Positions 26,104 to 34,570 of a DNA stretch of 40,732 nt are shown in pieces (within the stretch, counting starts at the first letter, position 1; each line of letters starts with the position of its first letter). The DNA lies in contig DGNJ01000007.1 of the NCBI GenBank assembly GCA_002388905.1, positions 1 to 40,732 on the forward strand, in the 5' to 3' direction. The notes below the pieces were generated by a model. That model saw only the letters and a list, made by a program, of their open reading frames with translations, made no database searches and was not told where the DNA came from. The position numbers were made by a program, and so were the translations under genes. Source of the stretch: Cellvibrionales bacterium UBA4495. GTDB taxonomy: Bacteria; Pseudomonadota; Gammaproteobacteria; Pseudomonadales; Porticoccaceae.

Positions 26104-27579
26104 TCAAAAGCTGAAACGCACCGCCGTGTAGACGTTGCTGTTGTCCTCGAACTGGCCGAAGAAGGTGTGGTCCCGGTCGCCAAAGAACAGGTTGAAGCCC
26201 CCCTCAACGGCCAGGTTATCGGTCACCTTGTAGTGAATATTGGGCCGCAGGTAAGCGTCTTCGTCCGTGGGTGAATAATAGGCGAACAGGCCCAGTGTCA
26301 GGTTCTGGTTCAAGGCCTGCCGCGTCAACCGGACAGTGACCAACTGGCGATACTGGTCCCGGGCGGGCTGGCCGGCAGGCAACGTGCGCCGGTAGGCGCC
26401 ATAATCGCCCATCGCTTCAAGGTAGTACTGCAGACCCAGGGTTGTCTCCCGGGCCACCTCCCATTCATACCCGGCAAGGAAACGCCATTCGTCGTTATTG
26501 ACGAAGGGGTCATCGCCGCTGTCGTCTTCAAGGGAATCGTAGTAGCCAACTTCCAGGCTCAGTATGCCGGGGCCCAGGGGGCCGCGCCCGCTGGCCCCCG
26601 CCACCCGCAGGCGGGGGAAACGGGCCCGGCCGGAGCGGGGGTCGAAGCCACCCGGGCTCTTCCAGAAGCCGTCGTAACCGTAGAGGGCCAACTCGTAACT
26701 GCCCCAGCGTCGATACAGGCGCAGCGCCCATTCGTCATCGACACCGGTGTCGTCGGGCCGGTCCACCGACAGCGGTTCGTTCCGGCCCACCACGCCACCG
26801 ACGAGCGGGTTGTAGTAGGACAGCCGTCGTCCATCGATATAGCGATCGGCGTCAAAGCGCGGGGTATAAACCAGGTTGAGGTTGAAGCCGTCGCCGTAGT
26901 ATCCCACGCGAAGGGCATCCGAGGGTGCCTTGAGATATTGCTCGTCGCGACCGGCGAGAAAGCTGTTCCAGTCCTTGGGGAAGAGGTCGTTAATAAAGAC
27001 CAGGTCCCCCACCCCCCAGGTGAGGATCTGGCGGCCAACCTTGAGGTCGACATCGGCCCCCGGTCGCCATTGCAGCCAGACCTCGCGCAGATCCAGCCAG
27101 CCCATGCCGGTTTCCAGGTCCGCGTGACCGCTGTCCTCGATGCTGTCGTAGACCAGGTCGGCGGTGGCCTTGGCGCTCCAGGACAATCCCTGCCAGCCTT
27201 TTTCCAGTTCCAGTCGCATCTCCGCCAGGCTCGACTGACGCTGGTTGTCGGCGGATTGCAGCCGGTGGCCGGCACGCGCTTCCCAGAAGCCGGTCAGGCC
27301 GCCCAGGGGCGCCTCCGTGTCGTCACTGTCCCCCACCTCCCAGTCATCAAAGGCGGCGGTTTCCCGTGGCTCATCGATACCGGCCGGCAGGTCCGGCTCG
27401 TCCCCGGAACCCAGGCCACCGGGCAGGGGCGGCCCGCTGTCTCCGGCCTCCATGCCGGCGGGCAGTTCCGGTTCCGAAGCACCGCCCAGGCCGGTGGGGA
27501 GCGCGGGCTCGGCGGCCAACGCCGCTGCGCTGAGCAACGGAATCAGCACGGAAAGTGCGCGCAAGATACTGATCGGCAT
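26104..27579 (-). CDS. Outer-membrane beta-barrel protein with N-terminal Pro/Gly repeats
   Basis: A 491-residue exported protein. A signal peptide (about residues 1-23, ending ALAAEP) is followed by about four tandem PxLPxG repeats of 12-13 residues (24-70). A long series of alternating strands then ends in the phenylalanine-terminated YTAVRFSF typical of outer-membrane barrels. The segment VGRQILTWGVGDLVFIND resembles DUF1302-like porins associated with RND systems. As third gene of an RND, LolA-like and barrel operon, it is the likely outer-membrane partner. Cargo is unknown. The function is inferred from topology and context. Confidence 0.78.
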   Translation of the reverse strand: MPISILRALSVLIPLLSAAALAAEPALPTGLGGASEPELPAGMEAGDSGPPLPGGLGSGDEPDLPAGIDEPRETAAFDDWEVGDSDDTEAPLGGLTGFWEARAGHRLQSADNQRQSSLAEMRLELEKGWQGLSWSAKATADLVYDSIEDSGHADLETGMGWLDLREVWLQWRPGADVDLKVGRQILTWGVGDLVFINDLFPKDWNSFLAGRDEQYLKAPSDALRVGYYGDGFNLNLVYTPRFDADRYIDGRRLSYYNPLVGGVVGRNEPLSVDRPDDTGVDDEWALRLYRRWGSYELALYGYDGFWKSPGGFDPRSGRARFPRLRVAGASGRGPLGPGILSLEVGYYDSLEDDSGDDPFVNNDEWRFLAGYEWEVARETTLGLQYYLEAMGDYGAYRRTLPAGQPARDQYRQLVTVRLTRQALNQNLTLGLFAYYSPTDEDAYLRPNIHYKVTDNLAVEGGFNLFFGDRDHTFFGQFEDNSNVYTAVRFSF

Positions 27580-27595
27580 CGGTGGCGCCTGTCCT

Positions 27596-28426
27596 TTAGC
27601 GCAGATACTGGCGAGGGGGCGAACGCAGGTAGCGTTCCGTGAAAACCGCTTCCGGCATGCCGATATCGTAGGTCACCTGGTTGTAACGCATGCGGGTTTT
27701 GCCGCCGCTGTCCAGGTCCTCCATAACCGCCTCGGTCACTGTGGGATAGCCCTGGATGGTCTCCACCTTCAGGGCCCTGGCGACACGATATTTGTTGCCC
27801 TGGCTGTCGAAGTACTCGGTCTGTACCGGGATAAAGGTTTCCCTGTGCACGTACATAAGGTAGTGGTCGAACTCCACCTCACCCGGTTCTTTAGGTGTGT
27901 GCTTGAGGACGTAATAATTATCGGTGACATCCACCAGCTCGTGATGGTCGGCATCGATACTGCGGCCGCTGACATCCTCGTAGTAGTAATGTGAGCCGAC
28001 AAAGCTGGTGCGTTTATCGCTGGCGGCGATGCGCTTAACCAGGTCCAGGGCGGGCAGGTAGAGCCAGCGGTCGTCATTTTCTCCCGGTTTCTTGTGCACC
28101 ATGAACACCATCTTGTTGACGTCGGCCGGGCGGTGAAAGTAGACATAGAATTGCTGCTCGCCCAGATAGGCGCGATCCGCCACGGCATCGGTATCCGGGC
28201 CATCCCTGCGCAGAATGGTAAAGCTTCGCTGGCGGTGGCGCCCCTGGCTGTCGGTAATCAGCATCTGGACCTGGGCACGGCCGTCACGCCCCTGGTAATA
28301 GGCCACCTGATTGGCGCGGTGGACGATCTCCTCCAGAGAAGGCTGTTGTTCCTCCGCGCCCGCGGCGGGCAGGGCCGCCGACAGGGACAGGAATACCATA
28401 CAGATAATGTGCTTTACGGGTTTCAC
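27596..28426 (-). CDS. Outer-membrane lipoprotein-sorting (LolA-like) protein
   Basis: A 276-residue periplasmic protein with signal peptide (residues 1-24). The mature domain has the LolA/LppX-like half-barrel pattern of the outer membrane lipoprotein-sorting family found beside RND transporters. Landmarks are GRDGRAQVQMLITD, VFMVHKKPGENDDRWLYLPAL, RTSFVGSHYYYEDVSGR, and VTEAVMEDLDSGGKTRMRYN (in part). Translation starts at GTG with an excellent AGGAGGT six bases upstream. Such proteins probably carry a hydrophobic molecule across the periplasm between transporter and outer membrane. It lies 19 bases after the RND gene and 16 before the barrel gene. Confidence 0.87.
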   Translation of the reverse strand: MKPVKHIICMVFLSLSAALPAAGAEEQQPSLEEIVHRANQVAYYQGRDGRAQVQMLITDSQGRHRQRSFTILRRDGPDTDAVADRAYLGEQQFYVYFHRPADVNKMVFMVHKKPGENDDRWLYLPALDLVKRIAASDKRTSFVGSHYYYEDVSGRSIDADHHELVDVTDNYYVLKHTPKEPGEVEFDHYLMYVHRETFIPVQTEYFDSQGNKYRVARALKVETIQGYPTVTEAVMEDLDSGGKTRMRYNQVTYDIGMPEAVFTERYLRSPPRQYLR

Positions 28427-28445
28427 GGTTTTACCTCCTGGGCCA

Positions 28446-31097
28446 CTATTTAAAGAGCCAGCGTTGCAAAAGGGTCACCAGCGCCGGCAGGATAACCAGT
28501 GTCGCCACACCGGCGCTGAGAATAATCGTCGCGATAAAGATGCCCACTGTCTGGTAGGGCACCAGGGGCGCGGCCAGCAGGGGCAGGAAGCCGGCACTGA
28601 GGACAATGGCGTTGCGGCTGATGGCCCGGGCCGGCTCGCCGAAGACAATCGGCACCGCCGAGCGCCAGTCGCCGGCCCTGGCCACCGCCTCGCGAGCGCG
28701 GGCCAGGAAGTGGATGGCGTAATCCACCGCCAGCCCCAGACTCAGGGCACTGAGAATGGCTACCGGCATATCGTAGTCCTTGCCGATCAGGCCGATGATG
28801 CCGTAGATCAGGCCCACGGTGAATGTCAGGGGGATCATCGACAACAGCCCGAACAGGACGGAGCGGAACAGCACCACCATCATCGCCAGTACCACGACGA
28901 AGGAGCCGGCAAAGGCCCCGAGCATGCCCCGTACCATCTTGTCCTGCCAGACCACGTTGATATAGGTAAGACCAAACCACTCGGGCTCGATGCCCGCCGG
29001 GGGCGGGTTGTCCGCGACAAAAGCCTCCAGGTCCGCCATCACCGCTTCCATGTCCCTGTTGTCGCCACTGGTCAACTGCAGCCATAGACTGGCCTGGCGG
29101 TAGTCCGGGGTCACGAAATGCCACAGATCCTGGGGCCTGTGGCTGTTCTGGTAGGTAATCAGGGTCTGGCCCACGGCATTGGTGCTGTCGGGAATGCGGA
29201 ACTCGGAGGGCTTGCCCAGCAGCAACTCCCGGTGCACGGTCTTGACGATATCGGGGAGGGAATTAACCTTGCCCACCCGCTCGTTGCCCTCCAGGTGCTT
29301 CTGGAGATTTTCCATCCACGCCAGGGTTTGCGGCTGCTTGAAGACCTCCGAGCCCTGGCGGATACCGTCCAGCATGAGCATGACCTCATCCCAGGCAAAA
29401 TAGGCATCACCCTCGGCAGTGGCCATCTGCTCCTCGGCAAAGCGGGTCAATGCCGCCAGTCCGGATGCGGCATCTGTTGACTGACTGGCCACCTCCCGTA
29501 CTTTTCCCTCGAGGCGGTTGAACGGCTGAGCGGGCAATCCCGACTCGACCAGGTCCTGCCGGCGGCGGTCGAGCTCGGACAGCAGCGCACCCCCGTCGAA
29601 GTCCGAATCAGCCTCGCCGGGTTTCAGGGAAAGATACGCCATGTAGGTGCCGCCGAAATGGTCGTTGAGGACCCGGTCGGCGACGCGGATGGCGTGGTCC
29701 TCGTCGAACCAGTTGATGGGATTATCGTTAATCTGGATAAGGGTGATCCCCCAGCCGGACAGCGCCCCGATAATCAGGGTGCCGGCCAGGATTAGCCTGG
29801 GCCGCGCACAGGTCACATTACCCAGCCAGGCCAGGCTGCGCCCCATCGGCGTGTGATCCTCCTCCCCCGCGCTGCCTTCATGGCCGTAACCTTCGAGCCT
29901 GCTTTCGGGAATCAGCATCAGGTAGGCGGGAATAAAGAGGATAGTCCACAGCCAGGCCAGAAAGACGCCGATGGCCACGAAAATGCCGAATACCTGCACC
30001 GGCGGGATGGGTGTCAGGGCCAGGGAGGCAAAGCCGGCCATGGTGGTCAGGGTGGTGAACAACATGGGCTTGAACAGGGTGCGCATGACCTCTTCGGTTG
30101 TCTTGCGACGGTCCCGGTGCACCGGATAGCGGTCGAAAAATTCCGACAGGATATGAACGGCATCGAGCACGGCGATGGGCATGATGAAAATGGGAATCAT
30201 CGAGCTCATGATGTGGATTGTGTTGCCGCTGATCACCAGCAGGCCCATGGTCGACAGGGCGCTTACAATGGCGACCAGCATGGGCGAGACCACCATGACC
30301 AGGCGCTTGAAAAACCACCAGAGCAACAGAAATATCACCAGCATGGCCAGGGGCGCGGAAATGGCCATCTGGATGAACATCTCCACCCCGAAAGTATCTT
30401 CCGCCACCGGCAGGCCGGTAATATAGACGGATTCATCGCCCTGCCAGCCGGCGGTAAAATCCAGCAGTTCCCGCCGGACCCGGTACGACACATCCTTGCT
30501 GGTAAGGGGCAGGTACAGGGCAACGGCCTTGCCATCCCCGGACACCAGGGTGTCGTTGAGGAAAGGAATATTCAGGGCCCGCTCGCGGATTGCCAGGGCT
30601 TCTTCCTGCGTCGCCGGCGGCGTTGCCATCAACCAGGAAAAAGTCACCTCCCCCAGCCCTCCCTGCTCGATATTGTCGACCATGGAAGGGGCGATCATGT
30701 CCGCCTCGATCACCCCCTCGCGCTCGCCCGGATTATCGGGATCGGGCCACGACAGGTTGCGGGCAAAATTGGTAAGCCGGTGGATTTTCTCCAGCGACCC
30801 GGGGTTGAACACGCCCTCCGGATGGCGGTCGTTGACAATGCCCACCACCACCATGTCGGACAGGTCGAAGGTGGCCTTGGCCCTGTCGTGGAACACCCGC
30901 ACCGGCTCGTCCTCGGCCAGCATATTCTCGGGGTCCGTATCCACCGTCACGGGGTGCAGGCCGGGCACCCGGACAAAGTTCGGCACAGCCGCCAGCGCAA
31001 TGATCAACACCGTGCTCAGGGCCATCACCCAGGCGATCCGACGCGGATGGTGCAGCGCATAATAAACAAAGCGATCAGCGAGTGACGAAGCAGCCAT
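28446..31097 (-). CDS. RND-superfamily (MMPL/HpnN-like) transporter
   Basis: An 883-residue inner-membrane protein with RND topology: one membrane helix, a large periplasmic loop, five helices, a central loop, then the same pattern again. Each half has a conserved sterol-sensing-like segment: DAVHILSEFF in the first and GLAVDYAIHFLARAREA in the second. The length is shorter than the about 1,050 residues of drug-efflux HAE pumps, and no membrane-fusion protein gene is nearby. This places it with hydrophobe exporters (MMPL, hopanoid HpnN). ATG at 31097 is chosen; TTG at 31127 would fall inside the promoter. Its promoter overlaps the ArsR operator-like region. Confidence 0.88.
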   Translation of the reverse strand: MAASSLADRFVYYALHHPRRIAWVMALSTVLIIALAAVPNFVRVPGLHPVTVDTDPENMLAEDEPVRVFHDRAKATFDLSDMVVVGIVNDRHPEGVFNPGSLEKIHRLTNFARNLSWPDPDNPGEREGVIEADMIAPSMVDNIEQGGLGEVTFSWLMATPPATQEEALAIRERALNIPFLNDTLVSGDGKAVALYLPLTSKDVSYRVRRELLDFTAGWQGDESVYITGLPVAEDTFGVEMFIQMAISAPLAMLVIFLLLWWFFKRLVMVVSPMLVAIVSALSTMGLLVISGNTIHIMSSMIPIFIMPIAVLDAVHILSEFFDRYPVHRDRRKTTEEVMRTLFKPMLFTTLTTMAGFASLALTPIPPVQVFGIFVAIGVFLAWLWTILFIPAYLMLIPESRLEGYGHEGSAGEEDHTPMGRSLAWLGNVTCARPRLILAGTLIIGALSGWGITLIQINDNPINWFDEDHAIRVADRVLNDHFGGTYMAYLSLKPGEADSDFDGGALLSELDRRRQDLVESGLPAQPFNRLEGKVREVASQSTDAASGLAALTRFAEEQMATAEGDAYFAWDEVMLMLDGIRQGSEVFKQPQTLAWMENLQKHLEGNERVGKVNSLPDIVKTVHRELLLGKPSEFRIPDSTNAVGQTLITYQNSHRPQDLWHFVTPDYRQASLWLQLTSGDNRDMEAVMADLEAFVADNPPPAGIEPEWFGLTYINVVWQDKMVRGMLGAFAGSFVVVLAMMVVLFRSVLFGLLSMIPLTFTVGLIYGIIGLIGKDYDMPVAILSALSLGLAVDYAIHFLARAREAVARAGDWRSAVPIVFGEPARAISRNAIVLSAGFLPLLAAPLVPYQTVGIFIATIILSAGVATLVILPALVTLLQRWLFK

Positions 31098-31119
31098 TAC
31101 CCAAGCCCCTAAAAATAAG

Positions 31120-31148
31120 TTGCACAAATATTAGTTATTACTTATATT
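31120..31148 (+). promoter_or_regulatory. Promoter of the arsR-DUF2892 pair
   Basis: TTGCAC (31120-31125), 17 bases, then TATATT (31143-31148; five of six consensus). It overlaps the divergent RND promoter almost completely, so one repressor could control both. The predicted start is near 31155, downstream of the in-frame GTG at 31150, which supports ATG 31180 as the start of the regulator. Confidence 0.65.
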
Positions 31149-31156
31149 AGTGTCAA
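31128..31156 (-). promoter_or_regulatory. Promoter of the RND operon, overlapped by operator-like repeats
   Basis: On the minus strand, a perfect TTGACA (31151-31156) is followed by 17 bases and TAATAT (31128-31133). The -35 lies inside the palindrome TTAGT-GTCA-ACTAA (31147-31160). The direct repeat ATATTAGT covers the -10 (31128-31135) and recurs at 31144-31151. A repressor bound here would block the promoter. Confidence 0.75.
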
Positions 31157-31160
31157 CTAA
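31147..31160. promoter_or_regulatory. Operator-like palindrome
   Basis: TTAGT-GTCA-ACTAA is a perfect 5-bp inverted repeat in an otherwise AT-rich 40 bp stretch; the half TTAGT also recurs at 31131-31135. ArsR-family YgaV/BigR repressors bind AT-rich dyads of this type, so it is the likely autoregulatory operator. Confidence 0.6.
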
Positions 31161-31179
31161 TTTATTGACCAGCCGGATT

Positions 31180-31485
31180 ATGGATCTCGACAAGATGCAG
31201 ACCAGTGCCGAGGCGGCGGCGGCACTTCTCAGGAGCCTCTCCCATCCGAAACGCCTGCTGATGCTCTGCGCCCTCTCGGAGCGCGAGCACAGCGCCGGGG
31301 AACTGGAAGAACTGGCGGGCCTGAGCCAGTCGGCGGTCTCCCAGCACCTGGCGCGCCTGCGCCGCGACGGCCTGGCCACCTCCCGGCGGGCGGGCCAGAC
31401 CATCATCTATACGCTGGCGGATACCAACGGCCGGGAAATCGTCGAGACATTGCACCGGCTCTATTGCGAGGAACCCCGCAAATGA
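31180..31485 (+). CDS. ArsR-family repressor, YgaV/BigR-like two-cysteine type
   Basis: A 101-residue winged-helix regulator. [14 protein letters not shown], then [27 protein letters not shown] forms the recognition helices (in part), and QTIIYTLAD the wing. The metal-binding ELCVCD box of classical ArsR is absent. Instead there are two lone cysteines, C30 (LLMLC) and C96 (LHRLYC), at the positions used for disulfide or persulfide sensing in YgaV, BigR and SqrR. In E. coli, ygaV pairs with ygaP, whose membrane part is DUF2892, as here. Redox or sulfide sensing is therefore inferred. It overlaps the next frame and is divergent from the RND operon. Confidence 0.87.
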   Translation: MDLDKMQTSAEAAAALLRSLSHPKRLLMLCALSEREHSAGELEELAGLSQSAVSQHLARLRRDGLATSRRAGQTIIYTLADTNGREIVETLHRLYCEEPRK

Positions 31486-31538
31486 ACCGGTCAATGATCA
31501 TCGTTGCCAAAGCCACCCCCCCCACAGAGGACAGCCCC

Positions 31539-31742
31539 GTGAATATCGATCGCCTCGTTTTTGCCATCGCCGGTACTTTTGTTCTGGCGAGCCTGGCACT
31601 CAGCCAGCTGCACTCCGCCTACTGGTTGTGGTTCACCGCCTTTGTCGGAGCCAACATGTTCCAGGCCGCCTTTACCGGTTTTTGTCCCCTGGCCATGGTG
31701 CTCCGCAAAGCCGGCGGCAGGCCGGGCTGCGCTTTCCAGTGA
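31539..31742 (+). CDS. DUF2892 (YgaP-like) small inner-membrane protein
   Basis: A 67-residue protein of the DUF2892 family with two membrane helices. It carries the family signature [24 protein letters not shown] and the N-terminal [13 protein letters not shown]. It corresponds to the membrane domain of E. coli YgaP without the rhodanese domain. GTG at 31539 is preferred because GAGGA lies seven bases upstream and homologues begin at this point. An ATG at 31482 overlapping the arsR stop (ATGA) would add 19 residues and cannot be excluded. The cysteine in FTGFCP may be relevant to a sulfur-linked role; that is speculation. Confidence 0.82.
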   Translation: MNIDRLVFAIAGTFVLASLALSQLHSAYWLWFTAFVGANMFQAAFTGFCPLAMVLRKAGGRPGCAFQ

Positions 31743-31757
31743 TTCGTCAGAAGCCAT

Positions 31758-31789
31758 AAAAAAACGGGGCCCCATGGGACCCCGTCTTT
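31758..31789 (-). terminator. Bidirectional terminator between DUF2892 gene and pnp
   Basis: ACGGGG (31764-31769) and CCCCGT (31780-31785) form the stem, with further CCC/GGG pairing inside. On the minus strand it is followed by seven T residues, making it a good terminator for the pnp operon; on the plus strand only CTTT follows. Confidence 0.8.
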
Positions 31790-31813
31790 CGCCAGCCAAT
31801 GAAATCCGGCAGC

Positions 31814-33952
31814 TTACTGGTCGGATTCCTCGGCAGCGGCGCTTTGCGCTTCGCCGACATCGCCTTCCTCGGCCTTGGCTTCCTTGATGGATAGCTTGAT
31901 GCGGCCGCGGTTGTCGACGTCGAGCACCTTGACCCGCACCTTCTGGCCTTCCTTGAGGTAGTCACTGACGGTGTTGACCCGTTCCTCGGCGATCTGGGAG
32001 ATATGCACCAGACCGTCGGTGCCGGGCAGGAAAGTGACAAAGGCGCCGAAATCCACCACCCGGGCCACGACACCGTCGTAGATCTCGCCGATTTCCGGCT
32101 CGGCGGTGATCTCTTCAATGCGCGTGACGGCGCTTTTCAATCCTTCGGCATCGTCGCTGTAGATGCGGATGCTGCCATCGTCCTCGATGTCGATGGTGGC
32201 GCCGGTTTCCTCGGTCAGCGCCCGGATGGTGGCGCCGCCCTTGCCGATCACGTCGCGGATCTTGTCCGGATGGATCTTCATGGTGTGATAGCGGGGCGCG
32301 GTCTCGGAAACTTCCTCGCGACCCTTTTCGATCACCTTGTTCATCTCGCCGAGGATGTGGAGCCGGGCCTGGAGCGCCTGGCCGAGGGCGGTTTCCATGA
32401 TTTCCTCGTTGATTCCCTCGATCTTGATATCCATCTGCAGGGCGGTGACGCCCCGGGTGGTACCGGCAACCTTGAAGTCCATGTCGCCCAGGTGATCCTC
32501 GTCGCCGAGGATATCGGTGAGCACGGCGTACTGGTCGCCCTCTTTTACAAGGCCCATGGCAATGCCGGCCACCGGCGCCTTGAGCGGTACGCCCGCATCC
32601 ATCAGCGCCAGGCTGGTGCCGCACACCGACGCCATGGAACTGGAACCGTTGGATTCGGTGATCTCCGAAACCACGCGCAGGGTGTAGGGGAACTCCTCCT
32701 GGGTGGGCAGGACAGCGGCAATACCCCGCCGGGCCAGACGGCCGTGGCCCACTTCCCGGCGGCCGGTGAAGCCGACGCGACCGGCCTCGCCCACGGAATA
32801 GGGCGGGAAATTGTAGTGGAGCATGAAGGGATCCTTGCGCTCCCCTTCCAGGGCGTCGATGATCTGGGCATCGCGCAGGGAGCCCAGGGTCGCCGCAACC
32901 AGGGCCTGGGTTTCGCCCCGGGTAAACAGGGCGGTACCGTGGACCTTGGCGAGCACGCCCACTTCAACACTGATGGGGCGAACGGTCTTGCCGTCGCGGC
33001 CGTCGATGCGCGGCTCACCGCGCAAAATGCGGCCGCGAACGATGGTCTTTTCGAGTTTCTTGAAGGCATCGCCGACGTTTTCACCGGTAATACCTTTCTC
33101 CTCGTCGACCAGGCTTTCGACAGCCTCGTTGCGCAATTCACCGATGGCGGCCGTGCGCTCCTGCTTGTCGGTGATACGGTAGGCTTCCTCGAGGCGCTGA
33201 CCCACTTTTTCGCTGAGTGCGACGGCCAGATCCTTGTTTTCCTCGGCCGGCTGCCAGTCCCAGCGGGGCTTGCCAACCTGGGCGACAAGCTCATCGATCA
33301 CCTGGATGACGGACTGCATTTCCTGGTGAGCGTAGAGTACGGCGCCGAGCATCAGGTCCTCGGGCAACTCCTTCGCTTCCGACTCGACCATGAGCACCGC
33401 ATCCCGGGTACCGGCCACCACCATGTTGAGGCCGGAATCGGCCAGTTCCTGGTAGGTGGGGTTGAGCAGGTAACCCTGGTCGGCGTGGTAACCGACACGG
33501 GCAGCGCCGATGGGGCCGTTGAAGGGCAGCCCGGAAATGGCCAGGGCCGCGGAAGCGCCGATCATGGCGGGAATGTCCGGATCGTTGTTCTTGTCCGCCG
33601 ACATCACGGTGCAGATCACCTGCACTTCGTTCTTGAAACCGTCCGGGAAGAGCGGCCGGATGGGCCGGTCGATAAGCCGGGAGGTCAGGGTCTCCTTCTC
33701 GCTGGGACGGCCCTCGCGCTTGAAGAAGCCGCCGGGAATCTTGCCGGCAGCGTAGGCTTTTTCCTGGTAGTTGACCGTGAGGGGAAAGAAGCCCTGCCCC
33801 TCCTTGGCTTCGCGGACACCGACCACGGTGCACAGGACACTGGTGGTATCCATGGTACAGAGCACCGCACCGGTGGCCTGCCGGGCTATCCGGCCGGTCT
33901 CCAGGGTGACGGTATGCTTGCCGTATTGAAATGATTTGCTGACAGGTTCCAC
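31814..33952 (-). CDS. pnp: Polyribonucleotide nucleotidyltransferase (PNPase)
   Basis: A 712-residue phosphorolytic 3'-5' exoribonuclease and degradosome partner. Two RNase PH cores are visible: the N-terminal [19 protein letters not shown] and the second core's [15 protein letters not shown] and [16 protein letters not shown] (catalytic Asp region). A KH domain follows ([18 protein letters not shown]), then an S1 domain ([18 protein letters not shown]). Start is GTG with AAGGTG six bases upstream. Only 53 bases separate it from rpsO, and these contain a terminator-like hairpin, the usual site of RNase III processing or attenuation in this gene pair. Confidence 0.96.
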   Translation of the reverse strand: MEPVSKSFQYGKHTVTLETGRIARQATGAVLCTMDTTSVLCTVVGVREAKEGQGFFPLTVNYQEKAYAAGKIPGGFFKREGRPSEKETLTSRLIDRPIRPLFPDGFKNEVQVICTVMSADKNNDPDIPAMIGASAALAISGLPFNGPIGAARVGYHADQGYLLNPTYQELADSGLNMVVAGTRDAVLMVESEAKELPEDLMLGAVLYAHQEMQSVIQVIDELVAQVGKPRWDWQPAEENKDLAVALSEKVGQRLEEAYRITDKQERTAAIGELRNEAVESLVDEEKGITGENVGDAFKKLEKTIVRGRILRGEPRIDGRDGKTVRPISVEVGVLAKVHGTALFTRGETQALVAATLGSLRDAQIIDALEGERKDPFMLHYNFPPYSVGEAGRVGFTGRREVGHGRLARRGIAAVLPTQEEFPYTLRVVSEITESNGSSSMASVCGTSLALMDAGVPLKAPVAGIAMGLVKEGDQYAVLTDILGDEDHLGDMDFKVAGTTRGVTALQMDIKIEGINEEIMETALGQALQARLHILGEMNKVIEKGREEVSETAPRYHTMKIHPDKIRDVIGKGGATIRALTEETGATIDIEDDGSIRIYSDDAEGLKSAVTRIEEITAEPEIGEIYDGVVARVVDFGAFVTFLPGTDGLVHISQIAEERVNTVSDYLKEGQKVRVKVLDVDNRGRIKLSIKEAKAEEGDVGEAQSAAAEESDQ

Positions 33953-33965
33953 TTTTTCACCTTCT

Positions 33966-33997
33966 CAAAAACAACGACGGCTCCATCCGGAGCCGCC
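33966..33997 (-). terminator. Attenuator-like hairpin between rpsO and pnp
   Basis: On the minus strand GGCGGCTCC, loop GGAT, and GGAGCCGTC form a 9-bp stem (33976-33997; one G-U pair), followed by GTTGTTTTTGAG. It resembles the partial terminator between rpsO and pnp of E. coli. The GGA in the loop is also the core of a CsrA site. Confidence 0.7.
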
Positions 33998-34005
33998 TTG
34001 GTAAA

Positions 34006-34275
34006 TTAACGACGCAGACCCAGTTTCTTGATGAGTTCGGCGTAGCGATTGGCGTCCTTCTTTTTCAGGTAGTCGAGCAGCTTGCGGCGCTGGTTGACCA
34101 TGCGGATCAAGCCACGGCGGGAGTGGTGATCCTTTTTGTGCCCCTGGAAGTGACCTTGCAGTTTGTTGATGTTGGCGGTAAGCAGGGCCACCTGGACTTC
34201 CGGCGAACCGGTATCGCCCTCGCCCTGTCCAAACTCCTTGCTGATCGCCTGTTTCTCGGCTGCATTCAGTGCCAT
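34006..34275 (-). CDS. rpsO: 30S ribosomal protein S15
   Basis: An 89-residue ribosomal protein, the exact family length. It carries [19 protein letters not shown] and the 16S-binding motif [22 protein letters not shown] (in part) around residues 50-72. It binds the central domain of 16S rRNA early in assembly. The gene is followed by pnp and preceded by a 295-bp gap with many stem-loops. Confidence 0.97.
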   Translation of the reverse strand: MALNAAEKQAISKEFGQGEGDTGSPEVQVALLTANINKLQGHFQGHKKDHHSRRGLIRMVNQRRKLLDYLKKKDANRYAELIKKLGLRR

Positions 34276-34400
34276 AACATTTCTCCATCATGCGGTTGTC
34301 GGATTCAGGGTTGTCCGCGCATGTGTACAGACACCCTAATTAAACCAGTAACAAAATAGATATCCGTATCGATTTTGTTGATGCGTCTCGGGAATACCGA

Positions 34401-34558
34401 CGGAATTACGTGGAATTCCTTGTATTTCCGAGCCTTGCATTGGCCTTCGGCCAATGGCGGTACATCCTGTACCGCTTATTCACCCGATAACATTGATAGC
34501 CGGGTGAATAGATTTGGCTCACAGCGAGCCAATACGTGTCGCCCCGGGATACCGGGGC
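34401..34558 (-). repeat. Array of stem-loops between truB and rpsO
   Basis: Five perfect hairpins follow each other almost without spacers: 34438-34456 (8-bp stem, 3-base loop), 34457-34475 (8-bp, 3-base loop), 34477-34510 (10-bp, 14-base loop), 34514-34532 (7-bp, 5-base loop) and 34541-34558 (7-bp, 4-base loop). A weaker one spans 34401-34430. The gap (34276-34570) holds no gene. The minus-strand RNA, which is the operon message, would carry these as a structured spacer. They may be RNase III/E sites, a cluster of REP-like palindromes, or regulator sites. Confidence 0.75.
34460..34472 (-). promoter_or_regulatory. CsrA/RsmA-like site in a hairpin loop
   Basis: The operon-strand RNA reads GUACAGGAUGUAC, with GGA as the loop of an 8-bp stem. 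This is the CsrA consensus RUACARGGAUGU less one base (R). A second partial match, AUACAAGGAAUU, lies at 34414-34425. Confidence 0.4.
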
Positions 34559-34570
34559 CTTACTCTAAAA

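Noticed and set aside
32003..33934. A 643-codon open frame antisense to pnp
   Set aside because: Shadow of pnp in a GC-rich genome; composition resembles other antisense frames and no domain is visible.
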